Shown here: piece after piece, positions 53,644 to 63,268 of the stretch | How the letters are laid out: the number at the start of each line of letters is the position of its first letter | How positions within the stretch are numbered: position 1 is the first letter of the stretch | Origin: Amantichitinum ursilacus | GTDB taxonomy: Bacteria; Pseudomonadota; Gammaproteobacteria; Burkholderiales; Chitinibacteraceae | Assembly (NCBI RefSeq): GCF_001294205.1 | Contig: NZ_LAQT01000028.1 | Span: 1-64,000, forward strand | Direction of reading: 5' to 3' | DNA length: 64,000 nucleotides | Made by a program: the position numbers and the translations under genes | Notes under the pieces: generated by a model | Told to the model about the DNA's origin: nothing | What the model saw: the letters and a program-made list of their open reading frames with translations, nothing else | The model's database searches: none

Positions 53644-54173
53644 GTTGTCCTCCAACACAGTCGGGAACAGGCGGGCCGGCATGGCCTGCCTGGCTCTGTG
53701 GCAGGCGGTGGCGTAACGTTGCGCGCCTTGCAGGCCAATTGCCGCGTGGGTGATGACTGCGGCGCCAGCGGTGATGCCGGTCGGGGTTTTGGTCGGTGTG
53801 CGGTTGAGCAAGTTATGCAGAACGCCAGCTTGAAAGCGATTTCAACCTATGTACCGTTTTGTATCGCGTCAACGTGGCGCCAAGCGGCGACGCTTGCTGC
53901 AGCGCGCCATTGCCGCTGCTGCGCTTGGCGGTCTTCGGGGCGCGCGATCATGCTGCGGTGCTCTGCACACGTGTGCAGCTGACCGCGCACGCTGACCAGT
54001 GGTGGTGTTTGGCGTGTGATAAACGGCAATCAACGCTTGGAGGGCGATCGGTGCACACTGCAAGCGGTTTCAGCGGCGAGTGCGCCAGCTCACAGGGGTG
54101 AGGCAGGCACGTTGAGAATATTCTGATGCCTACCTATTCTTGCGCTCAATAACACGCTTAGGGAATCACCATC
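53644..54173. other. Intergenic region between divergent genes
   Basis: About 530 bases with no supportable gene. It contains the upstream region of the glucanase (minus) and a sigma-70-like promoter near the right end for the small plus-strand gene. No large repeat was seen. Confidence 0.5.
54112..54140 (+). promoter_or_regulatory. Sigma-70-like promoter of the 54174 gene
   Basis: TTGAGA (54112-54117) and TATTCT (54135-54140) are separated by 17 bases, with a start expected near 54147 and an AGGGA ribosome binding site downstream. Confidence 0.55.
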
Positions 54174-54383
54174 ATGTCGCGCCGCCTGCCAGAAACTGCG
54201 CTGCCCAATCCATCCGTCAAAGAATCTGCCGCCTTGTTGCGCACGATGCAGGCGGCCATGGCGCTGGCGCAAATGCAGGGCCGACCCGTGGACGAGATGC
54301 TGAAAGCGCGTGCGCAAGCGCTGGAATCTTCGTTGACGCGTATTGTGCGTGCCAGCACGGGTGTGGTAGCACTGGCGGCCTAA
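54174..54383 (+). CDS. Small hypothetical protein, helical
   Basis: A 69-residue protein, MSRRLPETALPNPSVKESAA onward, predicted mostly helical (LLRTMQAAMALAQMQG, DEMLKARAQALES). It has an AGGGA ribosome binding site, a sigma-70-like promoter and a strong terminator, which together support a real gene. There is no signal peptide or membrane helix. Function is unknown. It is convergent with the H-NS-like gene. Confidence 0.6.
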   Translation: MSRRLPETALPNPSVKESAALLRTMQAAMALAQMQGRPVDEMLKARAQALESSLTRIVRASTGVVALAA

Positions 54384-54411
54384 CCCTGCACTTGTCGCAG
54401 TAAAACGCAGC

Positions 54412-54447
54412 GCAAAAAAAATCCGACTGAAGCGTCGGATTTTTTTA
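54412..54447. terminator. Bidirectional intrinsic terminator
   Basis: AAAAAATCCGAC and GTCGGATTTTTT pair around TGAAGC, with A and T runs on the two sides. It separates the convergent 54174 gene and the H-NS-like gene. Confidence 0.88.
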
Positions 54448-54482
54448 TTGCTGTTTTAATGCGTTCTTGATCAGGCCAGGCC

Positions 54483-54818
54483 TTAGATCAGGAAGTCTTC
54501 CAGTTTGCCGCCCTTGGCCACTGCATCCAGAATCCATTGCGGTTTACGACCACGGCCCGACCAGGTAGCGCTATGGTCAGCCGGATTGCGATATTTGGGT
54601 TCGCTGGGTTTTTTGTCGGCTTTAACGGCTTTTACTTTGCCGCCGGTCGCGCCTACCAGTTCATCAAGATTGAAACCGCGCGCTTGCGCCAGTTCGCGCA
54701 ATTGCGCCAGCGTATCGGTACGCTCGCTGACTTTGCGATGGTTGATCTGCGCTTCGACATCTTTTTGCAGTTGAAACAGTTGGGGCAAGGTATAGCCGCT
54801 AAAATCAAAATCTGCCAT
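54483..54818 (-). CDS. H-NS family nucleoid protein (BpH3/Bv3F-like)
   Basis: A 111-residue protein. The N-terminal helical oligomerisation part (LPQLFQLQKDVEAQINHRKV) is followed by a basic linker and the H-NS DNA-binding motif in PKYRNPADHSATWSGRGRKP-QWI. It silences AT-rich and horizontally acquired DNA. The AT-rich cassette region at 8-10 kb is the kind of sequence it would bind. The start has AGGAG upstream; a longer frame to 54908 looks non-coding. Confidence 0.93.
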   Translation of the reverse strand: MADFDFSGYTLPQLFQLQKDVEAQINHRKVSERTDTLAQLRELAQARGFNLDELVGATGGKVKAVKADKKPSEPKYRNPADHSATWSGRGRKPQWILDAVAKGGKLEDFLI

Positions 54819-55262
54819 TGCTTGATTCTCCTGATGTGTTGGGTCTGTTGTGTGTGCTGCGCTGTCCTGCTGTATTTGCAATAAGCAAGACGGGTGCGAG
54901 GTAGTCAATATGCATGATAAAGCGCTAATTAGAAAGCCCGATTTGCATTTTTCCGGATTGAATGGGGTCGCTTAATCAGCATTTGCTGCAAATGACGGCC
55001 CGCTAATCCATTGCCAATACACGCTTTAAGCCGGGCAATCCTGCAGCGAACCGCACTGGCGGTAATAGTTGCGCCGTAACAGACTTGATTGCGCCTTTAG
55101 TCGCGGGCGGCCTGCAAAGCGTAAGGCTTCCAATTAATCGCAAATTAATTGCCGTAACAAATGAGTTACATGTGGCGGGCCAATTGCCGCATCGGTATAT
55201 ACGGCGGCAATGTTGCCGCGCGGCTATCTATACTGGTGACGCCACCCTCAGGAGTAAACAGC
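54819..55262. other. Intergenic region between divergent H-NS-like and DUF427 genes
   Basis: About 440 bases with no supportable gene. Local AT-rich patches (around 54930-54975 and 55130-55165) could be promoters or H-NS autoregulatory sites. No RNA gene is recognised. Confidence 0.5.
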
Positions 55263-55643
55263 ATGACTGATCGCGCAATCAAAACACCGGGGCCTGACCA
55301 CCCCATTCACATTACGCAAAGCGCTGACCACATCGTGGTCGAAGTGGCGGGGAAAATCATTGCCGATACCCGGCGCGCGCTGGTATTGCAAGAAGCCAGC
55401 TATCCCCCGGTGTATTACATACCGCGTGCCGATGTGGATGTCGGCGCATTGCAGCGTACGGATCACCATACCTATTGCCCTTATAAAGGCGACTGCAGTT
55501 ATTACAGTATTCCAGCGGGCGGCGGTCGCGCGGTAAATGCCATCTGGACTTACGAGACACCGTATCCGGCCGTGGCCGCAATCCAGAGTCATATGGCGTT
55601 TTACCCCGACCGGGTTGATCGGTTTAATGTGCAGCCCGCGTAA
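55263..55643 (+). CDS. DUF427 domain protein
   Basis: A 126-residue protein of the DUF427 family. Signatures include GKIIADTRRALVLQEASYPPVYYIP and DHHTYCPYKGDCSYY, ending VAAIQSHMAFYPDRVDRF. The fold is beta-rich. No function is established, though family members often sit near redox or nucleotide genes. AGGAG lies eight bases before the ATG. Confidence 0.9.
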   Translation: MTDRAIKTPGPDHPIHITQSADHIVVEVAGKIIADTRRALVLQEASYPPVYYIPRADVDVGALQRTDHHTYCPYKGDCSYYSIPAGGGRAVNAIWTYETPYPAVAAIQSHMAFYPDRVDRFNVQPA

Positions 55644-55782
55644 TAAACGTCTGCAGCCATTGCGCACAATGCGGGCAGCGGCTTTATAACGGCGCGCTGC
55701 GCGCATCGTTGCGTGTTGTTCAGGCGAATGCATAAGCTCGCGTTACAATACCGCCCAATATTGGTCAGGACGGAATGCGACG

Positions 55783-58347
55783 TTGAGTAAAGTATCCAGT
55801 GAAAACAAAGCCTTAACCCATACGCCGATGATGGCGCAATACTTGCGGATCAAAGCTGAGCATCCCGACAAGTTTGTGTTCTACCGCATGGGGGATTTTT
55901 ACGAGCTGTTTTATGACGATGCCGCCAAGGCCGCGCGTTTGCTCGATATCACCTTGACCACGCGGGGCCAGTCGGCCGGCGAGCCTATCCGCATGTGTGG
56001 CGTGCCGTATCACGCGGTGGAGCAATATCTGGCGCGGCTGGTCAAGCTGGGCGAATCCGTGGCGTTGTGCGAACAGTTTGGCGACCCCGCCACCAGCAAA
56101 GGCCCGGTCGAGCGCCGGGTGGTGCGCGTGGTGACGCCGGGTACGCTCAGCGATGCCGCTTTGCTGGACGACAAGCAGGAAAACCGCATCCTGGCGCTGA
56201 CGCTGGAAAAAGGCGTGCTGGGCATGGCGTGGCTGTCGTTGGCGTCGGGCGATTTTGCCTTGATGGACAGCACCGCGGAAAAACTGCACTCCGAACTGGA
56301 ACGCCTGCGCCCCGCCGAAGTGCTGGTGCCCGATGGCGTGCAACTGGCGTTGATTGACGCCATCAGTATTCCGGTGCGCCGCCTGGCCGCATGGCAATTT
56401 GATCGCGCCAGTGCTGAACGCAATCTGGGCCGGCATTTTAATGTGCACGATCTGGCAGGCTATGGCGTGACCGCACAGACGCTGGCGCTGGGCCCGGCTG
56501 GCGCCTTGTTTGAATACGTGCGCGCCACGCAAGGCGGCACTGTGCCGCAACTGGCGGGCCTGCGCGTTGAAAGCCATACCCAATATATCGAGCTGGATGC
56601 CGCCACCCGCCGCAATCTGGAGCTGACCGAGACCATACGCGGCGAAGCGTCGCCCACTTTGTTCTCGTTGTTAGACCGCTGCGCCACCGGGATGGGCTCG
56701 CGATTGCTGCGGCACTGGCTGCATCACCCCTTGCGCCAGCATGGCGCGATTCTGGAACGCCAAAGCGCCATTGGCGCATTGATTGAAGGCGGCGCTTATG
56801 TCGATATCCATCGGGTATTGAATGATGTCGCCGATATCGAGCGGATTTCGGCGCGTATTGCATTACGCAGCGCACGTCCGCGTGATCTGGCCAGTTTGCG
56901 CGATAGTCTGGGCGCGTTAACCGCATTACCGCCTGCGTTGCCTCAGACCGAATTCTTTGCCGGGCTGGCGCACGCGTTGCAACCCGATCCCGCGTTGCAT
57001 CAATTGCTGACGGCCGCGGTATTGCCGGAACCCTCGGTGGTATTGCGCGAAGGGGGCGTCATTGCCGATGGGTACCATGCGGAACTCGACGAATTACGCC
57101 AGATACAAAAGGGCGGCGGCGAGTTTTTAACGCAACTGGAGATTGCTGAGCGCGCGCGCACCGGTATTCCCAATTTGCGCGTGGAATATAACCGCGTTGC
57201 AGGTTTCTTTATCGAGATCAGTAATTCTTATGTGGGACAGGTGCCGCCGGAATATCGCCGCCGCCAGACCATGAAGAATTGCGAGCGCTATATCACGCCC
57301 GAACTGAAGATATTCGAAGACAAAGCGTTGTCGGCGCAAGATCGCGCATTGGCGTTGGAAAAACAACTGTACGAAGCTTTGCTGGAATCGCTGCAGCAAT
57401 ATCTGGGCGCATTGCGTCTGGCGGCGCATGCGGTAGCGACGGCCGATACCCTGGCGTGTCTGGCAAGCCGTGCGGTGGAACAGAATTATGTAGCGCCACG
57501 ATTTGTGGACGAGATGTGCGTGCGTATCGAAGCGGGTCGTCATCCCGTGGTGGAAGCGCAGATTGACGACTTTATTCCCAATGGCGTGGACTTTAGCGCC
57601 ACGCGCAAATTGCTATTGATTACCGGCCCCAATATGGGCGGTAAATCGACGTATATGCGCCAGGTGGCGCTGATTGTATTAATGGCGCATGTCGGCGCGT
57701 GGGTGCCCGCCACCGAGGCCATCATCGGCCGCGTGGACCGCATCTTTACCCGCATCGGCGCATCGGACGATCTGGCGGGCGGCCGCTCCACCTTTATGGT
57801 GGAAATGACCGAGACCGCCAACATCCTGAATAACGCCAGCGAGCACTCTTTGGTGCTGATGGATGAGGTGGGTCGCGGCACGTCCACCTTCGATGGCCTG
57901 GCGTTGGCGTGGGCGATTGCACGGGCGCTTATTGAGAAAAATCGGGCCTATACATTGTTCGCAACCCATTACTTTGAACTGACGAGGCTGGCTCAGGATT
58001 ATCCGCAAGTGGCCAACGTGCATCTGGACGCGGTCGAGCATAAAGACAAGATTGTGTTCCTGCATGCCGTGCAGGAAGGGCCTGCTTCGCAGAGTTACGG
58101 CGTGGCTGTGGCCAGTCTGGCGGGCGTGCCGCGTGATGTGGTGCGCCAGGCACGCCGCAAACTTGTTGAACTGGAACAAGGCAGTATAAGCAATGGCTTG
58201 CAGGCGGATCTGTTTGCCGCGCCTATTGTGGCGGAGCCGGAAACGGTTGCGCACGCAGCCGTGGACGCTTTGGCTGAGGTGGACCCGGACCAGTTGACGC
58301 CGCGCCAGGCACTTGAGGTCTTGTATACATTGAAGGGGCTCTTGTAA
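55783..58347 (+). CDS. mutS: DNA mismatch repair protein MutS
   Basis: An 854-residue mismatch sensor. The mismatch-binding motif is [15 protein letters not shown] (Phe-x-Glu). The ATPase has Walker A in [13 protein letters not shown], Walker B in [16 protein letters not shown] and FATHYFELT. The C-terminus ends with the short MutL/tetramer region ([17 protein letters not shown]). A TTG start at 55783 is the only in-frame start near the usual N-terminus; the nearby ATG at 55775 is out of frame. A -10-like TACAAT lies near 55744. Confidence 0.97.
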   Translation: MSKVSSENKALTHTPMMAQYLRIKAEHPDKFVFYRMGDFYELFYDDAAKAARLLDITLTTRGQSAGEPIRMCGVPYHAVEQYLARLVKLGESVALCEQFGDPATSKGPVERRVVRVVTPGTLSDAALLDDKQENRILALTLEKGVLGMAWLSLASGDFALMDSTAEKLHSELERLRPAEVLVPDGVQLALIDAISIPVRRLAAWQFDRASAERNLGRHFNVHDLAGYGVTAQTLALGPAGALFEYVRATQGGTVPQLAGLRVESHTQYIELDAATRRNLELTETIRGEASPTLFSLLDRCATGMGSRLLRHWLHHPLRQHGAILERQSAIGALIEGGAYVDIHRVLNDVADIERISARIALRSARPRDLASLRDSLGALTALPPALPQTEFFAGLAHALQPDPALHQLLTAAVLPEPSVVLREGGVIADGYHAELDELRQIQKGGGEFLTQLEIAERARTGIPNLRVEYNRVAGFFIEISNSYVGQVPPEYRRRQTMKNCERYITPELKIFEDKALSAQDRALALEKQLYEALLESLQQYLGALRLAAHAVATADTLACLASRAVEQNYVAPRFVDEMCVRIEAGRHPVVEAQIDDFIPNGVDFSATRKLLLITGPNMGGKSTYMRQVALIVLMAHVGAWVPATEAIIGRVDRIFTRIGASDDLAGGRSTFMVEMTETANILNNASEHSLVLMDEVGRGTSTFDGLALAWAIARALIEKNRAYTLFATHYFELTRLAQDYPQVANVHLDAVEHKDKIVFLHAVQEGPASQSYGVAVASLAGVPRDVVRQARRKLVELEQGSISNGLQADLFAAPIVAEPETVAHAAVDALAEVDPDQLTPRQALEVLYTLKGLL

Positions 58348-58360
58348 GCTAACTGCATTG

Positions 58361-58381
58361 TGAGGCGTCTCACTGACGCCT
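58361..58381 (+). terminator. Hairpin after mutS without T-run
   Basis: AGGCGTC and GACGCCT pair around five bases just after the mutS stop. There is no T-run, so it may protect the 3' end or act with Rho rather than terminate alone. Confidence 0.4.
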
Positions 58382-58511
58382 CGTCAGCCCGTCGCTGTAA
58401 TCGACCGCCCGTCTTTTTGACCTATCGCGGCAAAAACCTGTTTGCCAGGATGGTTTCAAAATCTGGTTTGAAACATTCATTAACTTTGGGTTGAAAGGAA
58501 AGATTGTGAAC

Positions 58512-58955
58512 ATGGCAAGTGAAGCAGTGGGCGTGCAAGAGGCGGCGTCCAGTGAAGCGCTCGACGAGGGCGTGGCACGGTTTCTCGGGCTGGGCGACAC
58601 CGATGCCGGCGTGCGTATCGCCGATATCCGCGCCAAGGCCGCCAGTGAACTTAAACGCTATGGCGACGATGTGATTGCAACGCTGGCGCAAGCCGACATT
58701 ACAATCCCGCCCGCAGTACAGATACGCAGTGGCACCCACAATGGGATTGAAGTGGTGGGCGAACATGCCGCGCGGGAGCAGATCGAGGCTTTGATCAATG
58801 GCGATACGCGTTTGCTGAAGTGGTTCAAGGAGATCGAGGTGCTGCACGAAATCCTGCGCCGCGCCGAACTACGCGACTCCGAAGAGCTGTCGAACAGTCA
58901 GCATTTCAATCTGGGGCTGACCAGTCTGGGGAGCATCGCTTTTTTCTCGGTCTGA
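58512..58955 (+). CDS. Hypothetical protein between mutS and rluB
   Basis: A 147-residue acidic protein, mostly helical (IADIRAKAASELKRYGDDVIATLAQAD; REQIEALINGDTRLLKWFKE). There is no signal peptide, membrane helix or Cys motif. AAAGGAAAG lies upstream; a GTG at 58506 could also start it. A strong terminator follows, so it is a single-gene unit. I recognise no family. Confidence 0.6.
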   Translation: MASEAVGVQEAASSEALDEGVARFLGLGDTDAGVRIADIRAKAASELKRYGDDVIATLAQADITIPPAVQIRSGTHNGIEVVGEHAAREQIEALINGDTRLLKWFKEIEVLHEILRRAELRDSEELSNSQHFNLGLTSLGSIAFFSV

Positions 58956-58982
58956 CGCGATTTGCGTTGGCCGACCATCCAG

Positions 58983-59001
58983 CCGCCTTCGGGCGGTTTT
59001 T
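58983..59001 (+). terminator. Intrinsic terminator after the 58512 gene
   Basis: CCGCC-TTCG-GGCGG followed by TTTTT, about 27 bases after the stop codon. Confidence 0.85.
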
Positions 59002-59102
59002 GCATTTACGGCTTACCCTTTACAGTGGGGCGCCAGCGCGTTGCAGAGGGAGCCCGTCTGCCGCGCCGCACAGCACGTTACCGAGGCGAGGCCAGCTCAC
59101 GC

Positions 59103-59108
59103 TATAAT
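59103..59108 (+). promoter_or_regulatory. Probable -10 box upstream of rluB
   Basis: A consensus TATAAT lies 26 bases before the rluB ATG. A clear -35 is not seen. Confidence 0.4.
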
Positions 59109-59134
59109 CGCCGATTACTGAATGGAAACACCCG

Positions 59135-60436
59135 ATGAAAACCACCCGCGCGCGTCGCCCGCAACCCGCAATCCGTGAACAAAAGGCCGGCTCCAATCTA
59201 AAAGCCGCCACCCCCGGTGCACGTACGCGCACGCGCGATGCGGGCAACGAATGGCAAACGGGCACGGGCGGCAAGCCCGCAGCGGGCGGCCGTGGTCGCG
59301 GTACGCCGGCAGTGGGCGCGGCCAAGGGCGGCGCCACCGGCGATCGTCCTCGCGCTGCCACGGCGGGTACGCGCGCTGGCACCGGCGTGACCGGTGACAA
59401 GACCGGCGTAGCGGGCAAACCTGCGGCAGCACGCAAACCGCGCGCGGTGGCTTCGGGCGCAGGGCTCACCCGCCAGGGGGGGCAGGGCGTCAAATCGCTG
59501 CAACAGAAACCGGGCGCCCCGGGTGCTGGCGCGGCAGAAACCGCAGCACGCCCGGCCGGTTCGCGCCCCAATGCGCCAGTGACCAAGGCCAAGAAGTTGT
59601 CGGTGCGCCATGGTTCGCAAAAAGAAGTGGCGGTGCAAAAGCAGTTGCGCGCCAAGCGTCTTACCTCCGATCAGGTGGGCGAAGAGCGTCTGCAAAAAGT
59701 GCTGGCCTTCAGCGGCTGGGGTTCGCGCCGCGAGGCCGAAACCTGGATTGAAGAAGGGCGCGTGACCGTCAACGGCAAAAAAGCCGAGCTCGGTGCGCGC
59801 ATCAAGCAGGGCGACGATGTGCGTGTGGATGACAAACGCGTCAACCTGCGTTGGGCCGATCGTCTGCCGCGCATCGTGATGTATCACAAGCAGGAAGGCG
59901 AGCTGGTGACGCGCGATGATCCGCAAGGGCGTACCACCGTGTTTGATCGTCTGCCTAAACTGGCATCGAGCAAATGGGTGGCGATTGGCCGTCTCGACTT
60001 TAATACCAGCGGCTTGCTGTTGCTGACCACGTCGGGCGATCTGGCCAACTACATGACCCACCCCAGCTTTGAAATCGAACGCGAATATGCCGTGCGCGTG
60101 ATGGGCCAGATCACGCCCGAGCAGATGAAAGAAATGACCAAGGGCATCGAGCTGGAAGATGGCCAGGCGCATTTCGACTTTATTGAAGACCAGGGCGGCG
60201 AGGGCGTGAACCACTGGTATCGCGTCATCCTGCGTGAAGGCCGTAACCGCGAAGTGCGCCGCATGTTCGAGCATTTTGAGCTGACCGTCAGCCGTCTGAT
60301 TCGCGTGCGCTTTGGCATGTTCGGTTTGCCGGCGCGTCTAAAGCGCGGCCAGTTTTATGAGCTGAACGAAACCGAAGTGCTGGGCGTGCTGAAGTGGGCC
60401 GATCTGCGCCTGAACGGTGTGGCCAAAGACTTCTAA
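59135..60436 (+). CDS. rluB: 23S rRNA pseudouridine(2605) synthase
   Basis: A 433-residue RNA-modifying enzyme. Residues ~1-185 are an unusually long basic Gly/Ala/Arg/Thr-rich extension (ARRPQPAIREQKAGS ... RPAGSRPNAPVTKAKK). An S4 RNA-binding domain follows (ERLQKVLAFSGWGSRREAET). The catalytic core has the Asp in IGRLDFNTSGLLLLT and VRRMFEHFELTVSRLIRVRFG. RluB is preferred over RluE/F by the S4 domain and motif. The extension resembles the disordered tails of many betaproteobacterial RluB proteins. Confidence 0.92.
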   Translation: MKTTRARRPQPAIREQKAGSNLKAATPGARTRTRDAGNEWQTGTGGKPAAGGRGRGTPAVGAAKGGATGDRPRAATAGTRAGTGVTGDKTGVAGKPAAARKPRAVASGAGLTRQGGQGVKSLQQKPGAPGAGAAETAARPAGSRPNAPVTKAKKLSVRHGSQKEVAVQKQLRAKRLTSDQVGEERLQKVLAFSGWGSRREAETWIEEGRVTVNGKKAELGARIKQGDDVRVDDKRVNLRWADRLPRIVMYHKQEGELVTRDDPQGRTTVFDRLPKLASSKWVAIGRLDFNTSGLLLLTTSGDLANYMTHPSFEIEREYAVRVMGQITPEQMKEMTKGIELEDGQAHFDFIEDQGGEGVNHWYRVILREGRNREVRRMFEHFELTVSRLIRVRFGMFGLPARLKRGQFYELNETEVLGVLKWADLRLNGVAKDF

Positions 60437-60465
60437 GGCGTAATCAGCATAACGGGCGCAGCGGC

Positions 60466-61047
60466 ATGAACAAGGCATTTACCAAAGAGCAGGACTGCGA
60501 TGATGACGAACTGCCACCCGAACTGAAGGTTCCGGTTGGCAGCAAGAACTACATGACGCCCGGTGGCTGGAACCGCATGCGCCTGGAATTGCACAATCTG
60601 GTCAATAAAGAACGCCCCGAGCTGACGCAAGTGATCAACTGGGCCGCCAGTAATGGCGACCGTTCTGAGAACGCGGATTACCAATACGGCAAACGCCGCC
60701 TGCGCGAGATCGACCGCCGCATCCGTTTCATCAGCAAGCGGCTGGAAAACGCTGAAGTGGTCGACCCGGAAACCCGCGAAGCCACCGACCAGATTTTCTT
60801 TGCCGCCACCGTTACCTACGCGCGCGAAGATGGTCGTGAAGAAACTGTTAGCATCGTGGGCGTCGATGAAACCAACTTCAAACTGAACCACATCAGCTGG
60901 ACCAGTCCGGTGGCGCGCGCCTTGCTGAAAGCGCGTGAAGGCGATGTGGTGCAATTGCGCACACCGTCCGGCATCGAAGAGCTCGAGATTATCGAGGTCG
61001 TCTATAAGGCAATCGATGCAGGCGGTGACGAGGGTGTTGCATCCTGA
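60466..61047 (+). CDS. greB: Transcript cleavage factor GreB
   Basis: A 193-residue elongation factor that rescues backtracked RNA polymerase. The N-terminal coiled coil carries the catalytic acidic tip in ASNGDRSENADYQYGKRRLREID. The C-terminal FKBP-like domain has VSIVGVDETNFKLNHISWTS and VVQLRTPSGIEELEIIEV. KRRLREIDRRI marks GreB rather than GreA. It begins 30 bases after rluB and is likely co-transcribed. Confidence 0.95.
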   Translation: MNKAFTKEQDCDDDELPPELKVPVGSKNYMTPGGWNRMRLELHNLVNKERPELTQVINWAASNGDRSENADYQYGKRRLREIDRRIRFISKRLENAEVVDPETREATDQIFFAATVTYAREDGREETVSIVGVDETNFKLNHISWTSPVARALLKAREGDVVQLRTPSGIEELEIIEVVYKAIDAGGDEGVAS

Positions 61048-61092
61048 CAAGTGCGGTTTGGCCGCCTTACCGTCGCCCTGTATGCTGACGGC

Positions 61093-63165
61093 ATGTCAAA
61101 AACCCCCGATCCGACGCCACGTACCTCCAGCCTGTTCCGCCGCGTATTGCGCAATATGGCGGTGCGCATTGCGCTGGCCTCGCTGATCCTGTCGGCGCTG
61201 AGCTACTACTACAGCTACACGCGCTATCAAGAAGAGGCGCTGGCCAACCTCGGCAAGTATCTGGAGGCACGCAGCCAGCTGGAAAGCGACCTGTTTCTGC
61301 AGGCCGAAACCAATACCCGTTTGTTGCGTAATGAATTTGTGCGGCGTTATGCGCTCCTGCAAAGCGTGGACCCCGCGCCCGAATTCCATCGGCTGATCGG
61401 ACAGGATCGTGATGGCATGTATCGCGTGCGGCCGCAACTGGATGATTTTGAATATAAAGCCACCGTCGCCATCCTGCCGCGCGTAAAGCTGACCCCCGAC
61501 TTTATGCGCCAGGTGTTGCTGGGCTACGAGTTGTGCGGCCAGTTTGGGCAGGCCAATCGCAACCGCTATTACGATACGTTTGTGGATTTGAATGTGTCGG
61601 ATGGCAGCCTGATGTTTCTGCCCGATCTTAACTACGCGCGTAATGGTTCGGTGGCTGATTTTGCGGCGGATCTCGAAACCGAACTGGGCGCCACGCCAGC
61701 GCGCAATCCCGAACGCAAAACCTTCTGGTCCGGCATCTATTACGACAAACAGGCCATGGAGTGGATGGTGTCGGTGGTGACGCCGATTGATTTCCAGGGC
61801 CGCTATATCGGGGGTTCGGGCCAGGATGTGCTGTTATCACAGCTGATCCAGCGCACCAACAACGTCACCATTCCGGGCACGTACAACTTTATGGTGGCGC
61901 GCTCCGGCATGTTGATTGCGCATGCTGACCGGATGAAGCAGATCCACCAGGCACAAGGCCAATACGATCTGAAGACCGTGAACGACCCGCAATTACGCGC
62001 CTTGTATTACGCGGCATTGCGCGCCACGCCCACGCAGCCGTTTGTGCAGTCGCCCGATGGCAAAGCGTGGCTGGGTGTGTCGGGCATTGCCGGCGCGGAC
62101 TGGATGTTTATCGTGGTCTACCCCAAGGCCTTGCTTGAGGCCAAAGCGGCGGTGGCGGCCAGCATGGTGTTGGCGCTGGGCATGATCGCGTTGTTTATCG
62201 AACTGGGCCTGCTGGCATGGGTGCTGAAAGTCGATGTCGCACGGCCGTTGGCGCGGCTGAAGCTGGCGATCCATGCGCTAACTGAACACCGCCAGACCGA
62301 TTTGCTCGACACCCATCGCGGCGACGAAATCGGCGATCTGGCGCGCAGTTTTGCCGTGATGTCGAGCACGGTGGGTCAGCATCAGCAAGCCTTGGCCGCC
62401 GAAGTGGCCGAGCGCACCGCCGAGCTGGCGCAGCGTAATGCCGAGTTGCAAGACGCCAATCAACAGCTGACGCATCTGAACGACGAAAAAAACGAGATGT
62501 TGGCCATTGCCGCGCATGATCTGAAAAACCCGGTGGCCAGCATCAGCGGCATGGCGGGGCTGGTAGCGGAAAAACTGGAAGTGTGGCCGCAAGAGCGCGT
62601 CCGCACGCGCTTGTTGGGCATCCAGCAACTGGCCGACCGGTTGCAACGCATTGTCGGCAATCTGCTGGATAGCAACGCGCTGGAATCGGGCCAGTTTGCT
62701 TTGCAAACCGAAGCGGTGGCGCTGGATGGCGTGCTGGCCGAGCTGGTGCAAAGCTGGGATGCGCGACTGCACGACAAAGAACAAGCGGTGGCGTGGTTTC
62801 CCAGTGGTTTGAGCGTGCTGGCGGACCGACAAGCGCTGTGGCAGGTGCTGGATAATCTGCTGTCGAATGCATCCAAATATTCGCCACAACGTAGCGCGAT
62901 CGGCATTGCGGTGGCCCCGCGCGGCGCGCTGGTCGAAATCCGGATTACCGATCGCGGGCCGGGCATTGCCGCGCATGAGATGGATAAATTGTTCCGCAAA
63001 TTCAGTCGCTTGTCGGCCGTGCCCACCGGCGGCGAACACGCCACGGGTCTGGGTTTGTCCATCGTGAAGCGCCTGGTCGAAGCCATGGGTGGCGAGGTCA
63101 GTTGCCAAAGCCAGTTGGGCCACGGTGCCAGCTTTATGGTGACGCTGCCGCGCGCCCAAGCCTGA
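61093..63165 (+). CDS. Membrane sensor histidine kinase with extracytoplasmic Cache-like domain
   Basis: A 690-residue kinase. The first helix is at ~20-40 and the second at ~355-380; the ~310-residue segment between them resembles a double Cache sensor ([34 protein letters not shown]). A HAMP linker and a coiled coil follow ([20 protein letters not shown]). The H box is [15 protein letters not shown]. The N box is [14 protein letters not shown], the G1 box [12 protein letters not shown], and the G2 box [18 protein letters not shown]. No response regulator gene is adjacent, so the partner is unknown. The signal may be a small organic ligand. Confidence 0.9.
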   Translation: MSKTPDPTPRTSSLFRRVLRNMAVRIALASLILSALSYYYSYTRYQEEALANLGKYLEARSQLESDLFLQAETNTRLLRNEFVRRYALLQSVDPAPEFHRLIGQDRDGMYRVRPQLDDFEYKATVAILPRVKLTPDFMRQVLLGYELCGQFGQANRNRYYDTFVDLNVSDGSLMFLPDLNYARNGSVADFAADLETELGATPARNPERKTFWSGIYYDKQAMEWMVSVVTPIDFQGRYIGGSGQDVLLSQLIQRTNNVTIPGTYNFMVARSGMLIAHADRMKQIHQAQGQYDLKTVNDPQLRALYYAALRATPTQPFVQSPDGKAWLGVSGIAGADWMFIVVYPKALLEAKAAVAASMVLALGMIALFIELGLLAWVLKVDVARPLARLKLAIHALTEHRQTDLLDTHRGDEIGDLARSFAVMSSTVGQHQQALAAEVAERTAELAQRNAELQDANQQLTHLNDEKNEMLAIAAHDLKNPVASISGMAGLVAEKLEVWPQERVRTRLLGIQQLADRLQRIVGNLLDSNALESGQFALQTEAVALDGVLAELVQSWDARLHDKEQAVAWFPSGLSVLADRQALWQVLDNLLSNASKYSPQRSAIGIAVAPRGALVEIRITDRGPGIAAHEMDKLFRKFSRLSAVPTGGEHATGLGLSIVKRLVEAMGGEVSCQSQLGHGASFMVTLPRAQA

Positions 63166-63268
63166 CCGCCGCGCACGCCGTCGCGGGCCCGCTCGCGGTA
63201 TACTGCGCCTCTTTGAAATAAACATGCCTTGCTGGCGGCGCGCCGCGTCTGGCCATCAGGGGAGGACC

